The notes beneath the pieces are model-generated. The model ran no database searches and was not told the origin of the DNA. It was given only the letters and a program-made list of their open reading frames with translations. 64,000 nucleotides of DNA from Neorhizobium sp. JUb45 (GTDB lineage: Bacteria > Pseudomonadota > Alphaproteobacteria > Rhizobiales > Rhizobiaceae). Where the stretch lies: contig NZ_SLYW01000005.1 in NCBI RefSeq assembly GCF_004343585.1, positions 310,001 to 374,000 on the forward strand, given 5' to 3'. This document shows, one piece after another, positions 1 through 7,061 of this stretch. The position numbers and the translations under genes are program-made. Within the stretch, counting starts at the first letter, position 1, and each line of letters starts with the position of its first letter.

Positions 1-470
1 TGCGCATCTGGGAATCACTGGCAATCATCGAATATGTCGCCGAACTCTTTCCCGAAAAGCATTTCTGGCCGGAAGATCCCGGTGACCGGGCAATGGCCCG
101 CGCCATCTCGCTGGAGATGATCGCCGGCTTCCGTGGCCTGCGCAACGCCTGCCCGATGAACATGCGCCGCCCCCGCGCCGCACTCGATTTCGATGCCGCG
201 ACCGCCAGCGCCGTCAAGGACGATGTGACACGCATCACCACGATCTGGCGCGAGATGCGCGAGCGTTCCGGCGGTCCCTTCCTGTTCGGCGCCTTCTCCG
301 CCGCCGACGCCATGTACGCACCTGTCGTCAACCGCCTCGACGTCTATGACATCGCTGTTGACGCCGATGCCCAAGCCTATATGGATGCGATGAAAGCAAC
401 GCCCGCATGGCAGAGCTGGGAGACGGCGGCCAAGGCGGAAAGCTGGATCGTTGCCGAGGACGAAGCCTGA
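1..470 (+). CDS. Glutathione S-transferase family protein, 3' part
   Basis: The reading frame is open from base 3 of the window and ends with TGA at 468-470; its start lies outside. The first visible residues (RIWESLAIIEYVAELFPE) match the end of the thioredoxin-like N-terminal domain of cytosolic glutathione S-transferases, where a Glu-Ser pair binds the gamma-glutamyl part of glutathione. The rest, rich in Ala and Arg with helical patterns (LRNACPMNMRRPRA, FGAFSAADAMYAPV), fits the all-alpha C-terminal domain. GSTs conjugate or reduce electrophiles in the cytoplasm; the substrate cannot be read from sequence. It is followed by 162 bp of non-coding DNA before rpmF, so it is probably a separate transcription unit. 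Confidence 0.85.
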   Translation, partial: RIWESLAIIEYVAELFPEKHFWPEDPGDRAMARAISLEMIAGFRGLRNACPMNMRRPRAALDFDAATASAVKDDVTRITTIWREMRERSGGPFLFGAFSAADAMYAPVVNRLDVYDIAVDADAQAYMDAMKATPAWQSWETAAKAESWIVAEDEA

Positions 471-632
471 TTCAGGTGATTCTCAAAAATCGACTCGAAA
501 ATGCCGGTAGGGACTGGTCAAAGGCCGATACCGCATGTATAAGCCGGCCAAATTTCCGAGTTCCAGACATGTCCATTCGGCCTGAATTCTCGGCCGGGGA
601 TCATAGTCTGCACGTCAATTGGAGTACTTAAA

Positions 633-818
633 ATGGCAGTACCGAAGAGAAAAGTTAGCCGGTCCAAGCGCGGTATGCGCCGCTCTGCTGACGCGCTCGC
701 AACCCCGACATTCGTCGAGGACAAGAACTCCGGCGAACTTCGCCGTCCGCACCACATCGACCTGAAGACCGGCATGTACCGCGGTCGCCAGGTTCTGACG
801 CCGAAGGAAAGCGCATAA
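633..818 (+). CDS. rpmF: 50S ribosomal protein L32
   Basis: This 61-residue protein starts [18 protein letters not shown], the basic N-terminus typical of bacterial L32, followed by the conserved [16 protein letters not shown] segment. It is a structural protein of the large ribosomal subunit. It lacks the zinc-binding cysteines of the C+ form, as is usual in alphaproteobacteria. A GGAG box lies 8 nt upstream of the ATG. The gene stands alone and is closed by a strong hairpin terminator 22 bp downstream. Confidence 0.97.
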   Translation: MAVPKRKVSRSKRGMRRSADALATPTFVEDKNSGELRRPHHIDLKTGMYRGRQVLTPKESA

Positions 819-840
819 GCGCTTTTGACGGAAGTCATTC

Positions 841-872
841 AAAAAAGCCCGGTCTCGCGACCGGGCTTTTTT
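841..872. terminator. Bidirectional intrinsic terminator between rpmF and phaR
   Basis: A perfect stem of A6-GCCCGGTC pairs with GACCGGGC-T6 around a four-base loop. The A and T tracts on both sides mean it can stop rpmF transcripts on the plus strand and phaR transcripts on the minus strand. Confidence 0.9.
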
Positions 873-908
873 GTTGTCTGTGTTTGCCGAAGAAAGCTCA
901 AGGACAGA

Positions 909-1493
909 TCATGTCATGCTGTCCAGACGCGTCTGCAGCGAGCGCAGCTGTTCCTTCAGCTCGTCGAGATCCTTTGCATCGGCAGGTTTGCGCGGTTCGC
1001 GCGGCGCTTCCGCCTGCGCCGTGAACGGCGTGAACATCTGCACCGCCTGACGGAACATTTCCGTATTGCGGCGCACCTGCTCTTCCATCATCTGCATCGG
1101 TGCCTGCAGGTTTTTCGTCAGTGGCGTTTCGCCGAAGGTACGCGTCATGTGCTCACGCATCTGCACCTGCTGGTCGGCAAACGTCTTCATCGAATGTTCG
1201 AGAAAGGTGGGTACCACCATCTGCATCTGATCGCCGTAATAGGAGATCAGCTGTCGCAGGAAGGATACCGGCAGAAGCGTATTGCCGGTCTTCGATTCCT
1301 GTTCGAAAATAATCTGCGTCAGGACTGAATGGGTAATATCTTCGCCGGTCTTGGCGTCCTGAACCGAGAACTCCTCACCCTTCTTGACCATCTTGGCGAG
1401 ATCTTCCAGCGTTACGTAGGTGCTGGTACCGGTGTTATAGAGGCGTCTGTTGGCATATTTCTTGATGACAACTTGGCCTTCATTCTTCGCCAT
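909..1493 (-). CDS. phaR: Polyhydroxyalkanoate synthesis repressor PhaR
   Basis: This 194-residue protein opens with VVIKKYANRRLYNTGTSTYV, the signature of the PHB/PHA accumulation regulator DNA-binding domain (about residues 8-68). PHB accumulation repeats follow (about 70-115), then a Glu/Gln/Arg-rich C-terminal helix that may form a coiled coil. In rhizobia PhaR (also called AniA) binds DNA and PHB granules and coordinates carbon storage with exopolysaccharide production. It is divergent from phaA across a 244 bp intergenic region, the usual place for its regulation of phaAB. A GGAGGAGA box sits just upstream of the ATG. Confidence 0.95.
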   Translation of the reverse strand: MAKNEGQVVIKKYANRRLYNTGTSTYVTLEDLAKMVKKGEEFSVQDAKTGEDITHSVLTQIIFEQESKTGNTLLPVSFLRQLISYYGDQMQMVVPTFLEHSMKTFADQQVQMREHMTRTFGETPLTKNLQAPMQMMEEQVRRNTEMFRQAVQMFTPFTAQAEAPREPRKPADAKDLDELKEQLRSLQTRLDSMT

Positions 1494-1737
1494 ATTCTCC
1501 TCCTCGTCCCCTTAACATCGTTCTGTTATGCGGGTTTCCTCTCCCGCGAGAACACTACGCCCAAACCGGTTGCAGTGACAATGGATTTTTGTGCGCTGCG
1601 GCGACACGCGGCCCTTCGGAAAATGCGGGCATATCAGCAGGACAGGCGTTTCACCGTGAAGGCGCGAAGCCGTTTGACTTGGCGCATGAGCTTTGCCAGT
1701 CTCGCCAAAACCATGCCGATAGCTGAGGAGATATCCC

Positions 1738-2919
1738 ATGAGCCTGCCTTCGATCGTGATCGTGTCAGCTGCGCGCACCGCCGTCGGTGCCTTTAACGGC
1801 GCGTTCTCGACCGTACCCGCGCACGAACTCGGCGCCACCGTCATCCGTGGGGTGCTGGAGCGCGCCGGCGTGGATGCAGGCGAGGTGGACGAGGTCATTC
1901 TGGGTCAGGTTCTTGCCGCCGGCGAAGGCCAGAACCCGGCGCGGCAGGCGGCGATGAAGGCGGGCACACCGAAGGAAACGACGGCCTGGGGCGTCAACCA
2001 GCTCTGCGGTTCGGGGCTTCGTGCCGTCGCACTCGGCATGCAGCAAATCGCCACCGGCGATGCCGCAATCGTTGTGGCCGGCGGGCAGGAATCCATGTCG
2101 ATGGCCCCGCATTGCGCGCACCTGCGCGGCGGCACCAAGATGGGCGACATGAAGATGATCGACACCATGATCAGTGACGGCCTGACCGATGCGTTTTACG
2201 GCTACCACATGGGCATCACCGCCGAAAACGTCGCTCGCCAGTGGCAGCTTTCGCGGGACGATCAGGATCAGTTCGCCCTCGCCTCCCAGAACAAGGCCGA
2301 AGCCGCGCAGAAGGCCGGACGCTTTGCCGACGAAATCGTGCCCTTCACCGTCAAGAGCCGCAGGGGTGACGTGACCGTCGACAGCGACGAATATATCCGT
2401 ATCGGCGCCACACTGGACAGTCTTGCCAAGCTGCGCCCGGCCTTCGACAAGGAGGGCACTGTCACGGCTGGCAACGCCTCCGGCATCAATGACGGCGCCG
2501 CTGCCGTGCTGCTGATGAGCGAAGCCGAGGCGGTTCGCCGTGGCCTGACACCACTGGCCCGTATCGCCTCCTGGGCGACCGCCGGCGTCGATCCGCAGGT
2601 CATGGGCACCGGACCCATCCCGGCATCACGCAAGGCGCTCACCAGAGCCGGATGGTCGGTTGCCGACCTCGATCTGGTGGAGGCCAACGAGGCTTTCGCC
2701 GCACAGGCCTGCGCGGTCAATCGCGAACTCGGCTGGGATCCCGCCATCGTCAACGTCAATGGCGGAGCGATTGCCATCGGCCACCCGATCGGCGCCTCCG
2801 GGGCGCGCGTGCTCAACACGCTGCTGTTCGAGATGAAGCGGCGGCAGGCTGCCAAGGGGCTGGCGACCTTGTGCATCGGCGGCGGCATGGGTGTCGCCAT
2901 GTGCCTGGAAGCGATGTGA
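1738..2919 (+). CDS. phaA: Acetyl-CoA acetyltransferase (beta-ketothiolase)
   Basis: This 393-residue thiolase condenses two acetyl-CoA to acetoacetyl-CoA, the first step of polyhydroxybutyrate synthesis, and can also work in reverse during PHB breakdown. The N-terminal thiolase domain carries the nucleophilic Cys in [11 protein letters not shown] near residue 89. The C-terminal domain carries the [10 protein letters not shown] histidine motif and the second catalytic Cys in CIGGGMG. The length equals that of well-known PhaA enzymes. A GAGGAG box 7 nt before the ATG supports the start. phaB follows 44 bp downstream, so the two form an operon. Confidence 0.96.
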   Translation: MSLPSIVIVSAARTAVGAFNGAFSTVPAHELGATVIRGVLERAGVDAGEVDEVILGQVLAAGEGQNPARQAAMKAGTPKETTAWGVNQLCGSGLRAVALGMQQIATGDAAIVVAGGQESMSMAPHCAHLRGGTKMGDMKMIDTMISDGLTDAFYGYHMGITAENVARQWQLSRDDQDQFALASQNKAEAAQKAGRFADEIVPFTVKSRRGDVTVDSDEYIRIGATLDSLAKLRPAFDKEGTVTAGNASGINDGAAAVLLMSEAEAVRRGLTPLARIASWATAGVDPQVMGTGPIPASRKALTRAGWSVADLDLVEANEAFAAQACAVNRELGWDPAIVNVNGGAIAIGHPIGASGARVLNTLLFEMKRRQAAKGLATLCIGGGMGVAMCLEAM

Positions 2920-2963
2920 TGTGAAGCGCGCCAGCGGTGGCGGCTGAGAGGGAGGCGCCGGGA

Positions 2964-3689
2964 ATGACCAGAGTGGCCTTGGTGTCGGGAGGCACGCGCG
3001 GGATCGGCGCGGCAATCTGTGTGGCATTACAGGCGGCGGGCTACCGCGTGGCCGCCAACTATGCCGGCAATGTAGAGCGAGCGACGGCCTTTCACGAAAA
3101 GACCGGCATACCGGTGTTTCGCTGGGATGTGCGTGATTACGATGCCTGCGTGGCGGGAATTGCCGAGGTGGAGGCACTGCTCGGACCCATCGACGTTCTG
3201 GTCAACAATGCCGGCATCACCCGCGATGCCATGTTTCACAAGACGACGCCCGACATGTGGAACGCGGTGATCGCCACCAACCTCACCGGCCTCTTCAACA
3301 TGACACATCCGGTATGGCCCGGCATGCGCGAGCGGAATTTTGGCCGGGTGATCAGCATTTCATCGATCAACGGCCAGCGCGGACAGGCGGGCCAGGTGAA
3401 TTATTCCGCCGCCAAGGCCGGCGATCTGGGCTTCACCAAGGCGCTGGCGCAGGAAGGCGCGAGCCGCAACATCACCGTCAATGCCATCTGCCCCGGTTAT
3501 ATCGGTACGGAAATGGTGATGGCGATAGCGCCGGATGTGCTGGCGGAAAAAATCATTCCGCAGATCCCTATCGGCCGGCTCGGCACGCCGGAGGAGATCG
3601 CCCGCTGCGTGGTGTTTCTGGCATCCGATGATTCCGGCTTCATCACCGGCGCGACTTTCAGCGCCAATGGCGGGCAATTTTTCGCCTGA
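2964..3689 (+). CDS. phaB: Acetoacetyl-CoA reductase
   Basis: This 241-residue short-chain dehydrogenase reduces acetoacetyl-CoA to (R)-3-hydroxybutyryl-CoA with NADPH. It shows the cofactor-binding GGTRGIGAAI glycine motif near residue 9, the NNAG motif, and the catalytic Ser/Tyr/Lys set in SISSINGQRGQ and NYSAAKAG. The start is the ATG at 2964, preceded by GGGAGG; an upstream in-frame GTG-like extension (2937) adds nine residues with no family counterpart. It is the second gene of the phaAB operon and ends at a strong terminator. Confidence 0.95.
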   Translation: MTRVALVSGGTRGIGAAICVALQAAGYRVAANYAGNVERATAFHEKTGIPVFRWDVRDYDACVAGIAEVEALLGPIDVLVNNAGITRDAMFHKTTPDMWNAVIATNLTGLFNMTHPVWPGMRERNFGRVISISSINGQRGQAGQVNYSAAKAGDLGFTKALAQEGASRNITVNAICPGYIGTEMVMAIAPDVLAEKIIPQIPIGRLGTPEEIARCVVFLASDDSGFITGATFSANGGQFFA

Positions 3690-3702
3690 CATCAGGACAA
3701 AA

Positions 3703-3742
3703 GAAAACCGGCGTGGAGGTTTTCATCTCCACGCCGGTTTTC
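3703..3742. terminator. Bidirectional intrinsic terminator after phaB
   Basis: A 16-bp perfect stem (GAAAACCGGCGTGGAG paired with its complement) encloses an 8-base loop between the converging phaB and the small lipoprotein gene. The terminal A and T runs make it usable from both strands. Confidence 0.9.
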
Positions 3743-3761
3743 TGGAAGTTCAAGCCGTCGA

Positions 3762-4016
3762 TTAGCGGCAACGAGCTTCGTAGGTGCGGCCATAACGATC
3801 GCGATAGATGCAGTAGCCCTGACGCTTCTGCGATTCGCCGATTGCAGCGCCGACCAGACCACCGGCCACTGCGCCGACAGCTGCGCCACCCCAGCTGTTG
3901 GTGACAGCGCCACCAATGAGCGCGCCGGAGCCTGCGCCGATTGCGGTGCCCTTCTCCGTGGACGTGCAGGATGCGAGAGCGCCGACCATGGCAGCTACGA
4001 GCACAATTTTCTTCAT
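3762..4016 (-). CDS. Small glycine-zipper outer-membrane lipoprotein
   Basis: This 84-residue protein begins MKKIVLVAAMVGALASC, a signal peptide with a lipobox (LASC) that predicts lipid attachment at Cys17. The centre is a Gly/Ala-rich glycine zipper (GAGSGALIGGAV, GAVAGGLVGAAIG) typical of the 17 kDa antigen/OsmB-like family, which pack as paired helices in the outer membrane. The C-terminal segment YCIYRDRYGRTYEARCR has two cysteines that could form a disulfide. A GGAAGGAAG box precedes the ATG. Such proteins are structural or stress-related; no precise role can be assigned. Confidence 0.85.
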   Translation of the reverse strand: MKKIVLVAAMVGALASCTSTEKGTAIGAGSGALIGGAVTNSWGGAAVGAVAGGLVGAAIGESQKRQGYCIYRDRYGRTYEARCR

Positions 4017-4056
4017 AACGACTTCCTTCCCTAAAAGACGCGGGGTCCCCCGCTCG

Positions 4057-4212
4057 TTAAATCCTGCCCATCAGAAGCAGAATGATCAAGATCAGAACGA
4101 CGAGGCCCAGACCGCCAGACGGTCCGTAACCCCAACTACGGCTGTGACCCCAGTTCGGAAGGGCACCAATCAGAAGCAGGATAAGGACAACGAGCAGGAT
4201 CGTACCAAGCAT
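4057..4212 (-). CDS. DUF3309-type small membrane protein
   Basis: This 51-residue protein has two hydrophobic segments (TILLVVLILLLIGALP near residues 4-19, and LGLVVLILIILLLMGRI at the C-terminus) joined by a Trp/Ser/Gly linker containing NWGHSRSWGYGPSGG. This is the pattern of the DUF3309 family, short inner-membrane proteins common in Proteobacteria and of unknown function. The ATG at 4212 is preceded by GGAGA at the right distance; a longer in-frame extension upstream lacks family resemblance. Confidence 0.8.
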   Translation of the reverse strand: MLGTILLVVLILLLIGALPNWGHSRSWGYGPSGGLGLVVLILIILLLMGRI

Positions 4213-4301
4213 TGAAGTTCTCCGACACAAATTATGTTTGCTTTGTGACCGCGACAACGTGAAGACTATCACTTTGTTCCACGAACTTCTGATTCAATCC
4301 G

Positions 4302-4319
4302 CATGAACGCTTCATGAAT
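4302..4319 (+). promoter_or_regulatory. Candidate TGAAY-N6-TGAAY direct repeat upstream of chvA
   Basis: Two 7-bp repeats, CATGAAC and CATGAAT, are separated by GCTT, giving an 11-bp period like that of boxes bound by OmpR/PhoB-family regulators. A copy of the same TGAAY-N6-TGAAY pattern occurs at 15925-15940 upstream of chvB. No regulator can be named, and chance is not excluded. Confidence 0.3.
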
Positions 4320-4430
4320 ACGTTTTCGGCTCATCCGGCCCCACCGACTGGTATCGGACGCCGACTGCGCTATCTGAGCCGTTCAGCGCCGATACATGTT
4401 GGCCGCACTAAAAAAGCATGAAATTTCATC

Positions 4431-4436
4431 AGAGGA
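4431..4436 (+). promoter_or_regulatory. Ribosome binding site deciding the chvA start
   Basis: AGAGGA lies 7 nt before the TTG at 4444, where homology to ChvA/NdvA begins. The upstream in-frame ATG at 4396 has no Shine-Dalgarno-like sequence. Confidence 0.6.
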
Positions 4437-4443
4437 TGACGCA

Positions 4444-6192
4444 TTGAGCCTGCTGCAGATCTATTGGAGAGCACTGAAATACCTTGGAGCCAACAAGGTG
4501 AAGGTGACGGTCGTTGTGATCGCCAACATCGTGCTCGCCGCCGTGACCATCATCGAGCCGATCCTGTTCGGCCGGATCGTCGACGCGATCTCCTCCAACA
4601 GCCCGGTAACGCCGATCCTTTTGATGTGGGCGGGCTTTGGCCTGTTCAACACCATCGCCTATGTTCTGGTTGCCCGCGAGGCCGACCGGCTGGCACATGG
4701 ACGTCGCGCCACGCTGCTGACGGAAGCCTTTGGCCGCATCATTTCCATGCCGCTGTCCTGGCATCACAAGCGCGGCACATCCAATGCCCTGCACACGCTT
4801 CTGCGCGCCGCTGAAACGCTGTTCGGCCTGTGGCTGGAATTCATGCGCACCCATCTGGCGACTGCCGTTGCCGTGGCCCTGCTCATCCCGACCGCCATCT
4901 CGATGGACTGGCGCCTCAGCCTCGTGCTGTTTGCGCTCAGCATCGTCTACTGGTTCATCGGCCGCATGGTGATGAAGCGCACCAAGGAGGGTCAGGCCTC
5001 CGTGGAAAGCCATTATCACAATGTCTTTTCCCACGTCAGCGATTCGATCAGCAACGTTTCGGTCGTGCATAGCTACAACCGCATCGAGCAGGAAACGCGG
5101 GCGCTGCGCGACTATACGAAAAACCTTCTGGCCGCCCAGTACCCGGTTCTCGACTGGTGGGCGCTGGCCGGCGCGCTGAACCGCACCGCCTCTACCGTGT
5201 CTATGGGCATCATCCTCGTTATCGGTACGGCGCTGGTACAGAAGGGCGAATTGAAGATCGGTGACGTCATCGCCTTTATCGGCTTCGCCAACCTGCTGAT
5301 CGGCCGCCTCGACCTGCTGCGCCAGTTCGCCACCCAGATCTTTGAAGCCCGTGCCAAGCTGGACGACTTTTTCGTGCTGGAGGATTCTGTCGAGGAACGC
5401 GAAGAACCCGCCGGCCTTGCCGAACTCGGTCAGGTGCGGGGCAAGGTCGAATTCCGCAACGTCGATTTTTCCTTCGGCGGCTCGGCGCAGGGCGTGCACG
5501 ATGTGTCCTTCGTCGCCAATGCCGGCGAGACGGTCGCCATCGTCGGCCCGACCGGCGCCGGCAAAACGACGCTGGTCAATCTGCTGCAGCGCGTCTACGA
5601 GCCGGATAATGGCAAGATTTTTGTCGACGGCGCCGATATCTCGACCGTGACCCGCAAATCGCTGCGCAACTCGATCGCCACAGTGTTTCAGGATGCCGGC
5701 CTGCTCAACCGTTCGATCAGCGAGAACATCCGGCTTGGACGCGAGGGTGCGACCGACGAGGAAATCATTGCGGCCGCAGAAGCGGCTGCCGCTGCCGATT
5801 TCATCCAGACCCGCCTAACCGGTTTCGACACCTCGGTCGGCGAACGCGGCAACCGCCTTTCGGGTGGCGAACGCCAGCGTATCGCCATCGCCCGCGCCAT
5901 CCTCAAGAATGCGCCCATCCTGGTGCTGGACGAGGCGACCAGCGCGCTCGACGTGGAAACAGAAGCGCGGGTGAAGGATGCGATCGACCGGCTGCGCGAG
6001 AACCGCACCACCTTCATCATCGCCCACCGGCTTTCGACCGTGCGCGACGCCGACAAGGTCATCTTCCTCGAACAGGGCCGCATTGCCGAAATGGGTACGT
6101 TCGACGAACTCAGCGACAAGGGCGGCCGTTTCGCCTCGCTGCTGAAGACCAGCGGGCTTCTGACGGACGACACCAAAACCGCTGCGGAGTGA
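4444..6192 (+). CDS. chvA: Cyclic beta-1,2-glucan exporter, ABC transporter NdvA/ChvA
   Basis: This half-type ABC exporter (582 residues from TTG) moves cyclic beta-1,2-glucan made by ChvB/NdvB across the inner membrane. The first 290 or so residues form the six-helix membrane domain; the start LSLLQIYWRALKYLG and VVIANIVLAAVTIIEPILFGRIVDAI are typical of ChvA/NdvA. The ATPase domain has Walker A GPTGAGKTT (about 368), signature LSGGERQR (about 472), Walker B ILVLDEAT and the H-loop IIAHR. An ATG at 4396 would add 16 residues but has no ribosome binding site. It converges on chvB, the arrangement expected for Agrobacterium chvAB. Loss in relatives causes attachment, osmotic and virulence or nodulation defects. 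Confidence 0.93.
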   Translation: MSLLQIYWRALKYLGANKVKVTVVVIANIVLAAVTIIEPILFGRIVDAISSNSPVTPILLMWAGFGLFNTIAYVLVAREADRLAHGRRATLLTEAFGRIISMPLSWHHKRGTSNALHTLLRAAETLFGLWLEFMRTHLATAVAVALLIPTAISMDWRLSLVLFALSIVYWFIGRMVMKRTKEGQASVESHYHNVFSHVSDSISNVSVVHSYNRIEQETRALRDYTKNLLAAQYPVLDWWALAGALNRTASTVSMGIILVIGTALVQKGELKIGDVIAFIGFANLLIGRLDLLRQFATQIFEARAKLDDFFVLEDSVEEREEPAGLAELGQVRGKVEFRNVDFSFGGSAQGVHDVSFVANAGETVAIVGPTGAGKTTLVNLLQRVYEPDNGKIFVDGADISTVTRKSLRNSIATVFQDAGLLNRSISENIRLGREGATDEEIIAAAEAAAAADFIQTRLTGFDTSVGERGNRLSGGERQRIAIARAILKNAPILVLDEATSALDVETEARVKDAIDRLRENRTTFIIAHRLSTVRDADKVIFLEQGRIAEMGTFDELSDKGGRFASLLKTSGLLTDDTKTAAE

Positions 6193-6214
6193 GTTTTTCC
6201 TGACAAGCTATTTT

Positions 6215-6244
6215 GATGCCCGCCCTTCTTGGCGGGCATTTTTG
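6215..6244 (+). terminator. Intrinsic terminator after chvA
   Basis: The stem ATGCCCGCC / GGCGGGCAT encloses a six-base loop and is followed by a T run, 23 bp after the chvA stop codon. Confidence 0.85.
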
Positions 6245-6250
6245 TGTGGG

Positions 6251-6320
6251 GTGCGGCATATCCCTTTTCCCCGCTCACGGGGAGAAGGTGGCGGAGCGAC
6301 AGCGAGCCGGATGAGGGGCA
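6251..6320 (+). repeat. Palindromic intergenic repeat, copy A
   Basis: This copy contains the inverted pair TTTTCCCC / GGGGAGAA followed by GGTGGCGGAGCG and ending CCGGATGAGGGG. It shares the leader GTGCGGCATATCCCT and the core with copy B at 6926-6986, in the same orientation, and shares core elements with the insert inside cobG (32925-33052). It belongs to the REP/RIME-like palindromic repeats common in Rhizobiales. Confidence 0.85.
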
Positions 6321-6402
6321 GCCACACGCACCAAAATCTCGCACTTGCTGAAGCTCAGAAAGCTTGGGATTTTACCGTTGATTGCCAACGGATGAAGCGT
6401 TG

Positions 6403-6804
6403 ATGCGCGGTCCCGATCAACCCACAACCAAACGCGCACGATCGCTTCGGCAAACCGATAATGATGCCGAAGCGAAGCTATGGAATGAATTACGCAATCG
6501 GCAACTCAACGGCGTCAAGCTCATGCGGCAATTTCCCATTGGCAGGTATTTTGCCGATTTTGCGTGCCGGGAAGCGCATCTGGTCGTGGAGGTCGATGGC
6601 AGCCAGCATTCCGGTAGCGCGCATGATCGGCACCGGGATGACGTCATGACCCAGGAGGGTTGGGCCATTCTGCGGTTCTGGAATGTTGATGTGCTGACTG
6701 AGACGGAGGCCGTTACGGAGACGATTGTCGCTGTGCTGGATGGCCGGTTGTTGGAAGCAGTCGAAACTGCCGAGATGCGTTTCATTCCGTGGCGGATAGG
6801 CTGA
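6403..6804 (+). CDS. DUF559 domain protein, Vsr-like nuclease fold
   Basis: This protein of about 133 residues shows the DUF559 pattern: AEAKLWNELRNRQLNGVKLMRQFPIG, then FADFACREAHLVVEVDGSQH, then RDDVMTQEGWAILRFWNVDVL. The family is related to the very-short-patch repair endonuclease fold, and the Asp in EVDG with neighbouring acidic residues would be the metal site. No cellular role is established. The ATG at 6403 is chosen; an in-frame TTG at 6382 would add seven residues. It sits between converging chvA and chvB and is bracketed by two directly repeated palindromic elements, suggesting that the block was inserted. Confidence 0.8.
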   Translation: MRGPDQPTTKRARSLRQTDNDAEAKLWNELRNRQLNGVKLMRQFPIGRYFADFACREAHLVVEVDGSQHSGSAHDRHRDDVMTQEGWAILRFWNVDVLTETEAVTETIVAVLDGRLLEAVETAEMRFIPWRIG

Positions 6805-6844
6805 AGTTTTCTGTTCACCAAACAAGCCAGATGGCTTGGAGGTT

Positions 6845-6986
6845 GCCCCTCACCCTAACCCTCTCACCGTAAGAACGGGGAGAGGGGACGTGCCATGCTC
6901 GCCATCGGCGCTTGAGGCAACGGTAGTGCGGCATATCCCTTCTCCCCGTCATGACGGGGAGAAGGCGGCGGCAGCCGGATGAGGGG
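6845..6986 (+). repeat. Palindromic intergenic repeat, copy B (compound)
   Basis: The left part has CCCCTCACCC...GGGGAGAGGGG. The right part (6926-6986) repeats GTGCGGCATATCCCT, then CTTCTCCCC paired with GGGGAGAAGG, and ends CCGGATGAGGGG, nearly the same as copy A. The two halves are in opposite orientation, as in the cobG insert. Confidence 0.85.
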
Positions 6987-7004
6987 CACACTCTCCCCCA
7001 ACAG

Positions 7005-7037
7005 AAAACCCGCCCTCCAGCCGGAGAGCGGGTTTTT
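7005..7037 (-). terminator. Intrinsic terminator of chvB
   Basis: A hairpin with arms AAAACCCGC and GCGGGTTTT and an inner CTCC/GGAG pairing lies 25 bp beyond the chvB stop codon. Runs of A and T flank both sides. Confidence 0.85.
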
Positions 7038-7061
7038 CATAACATCAGCAGAAAGACAGGA

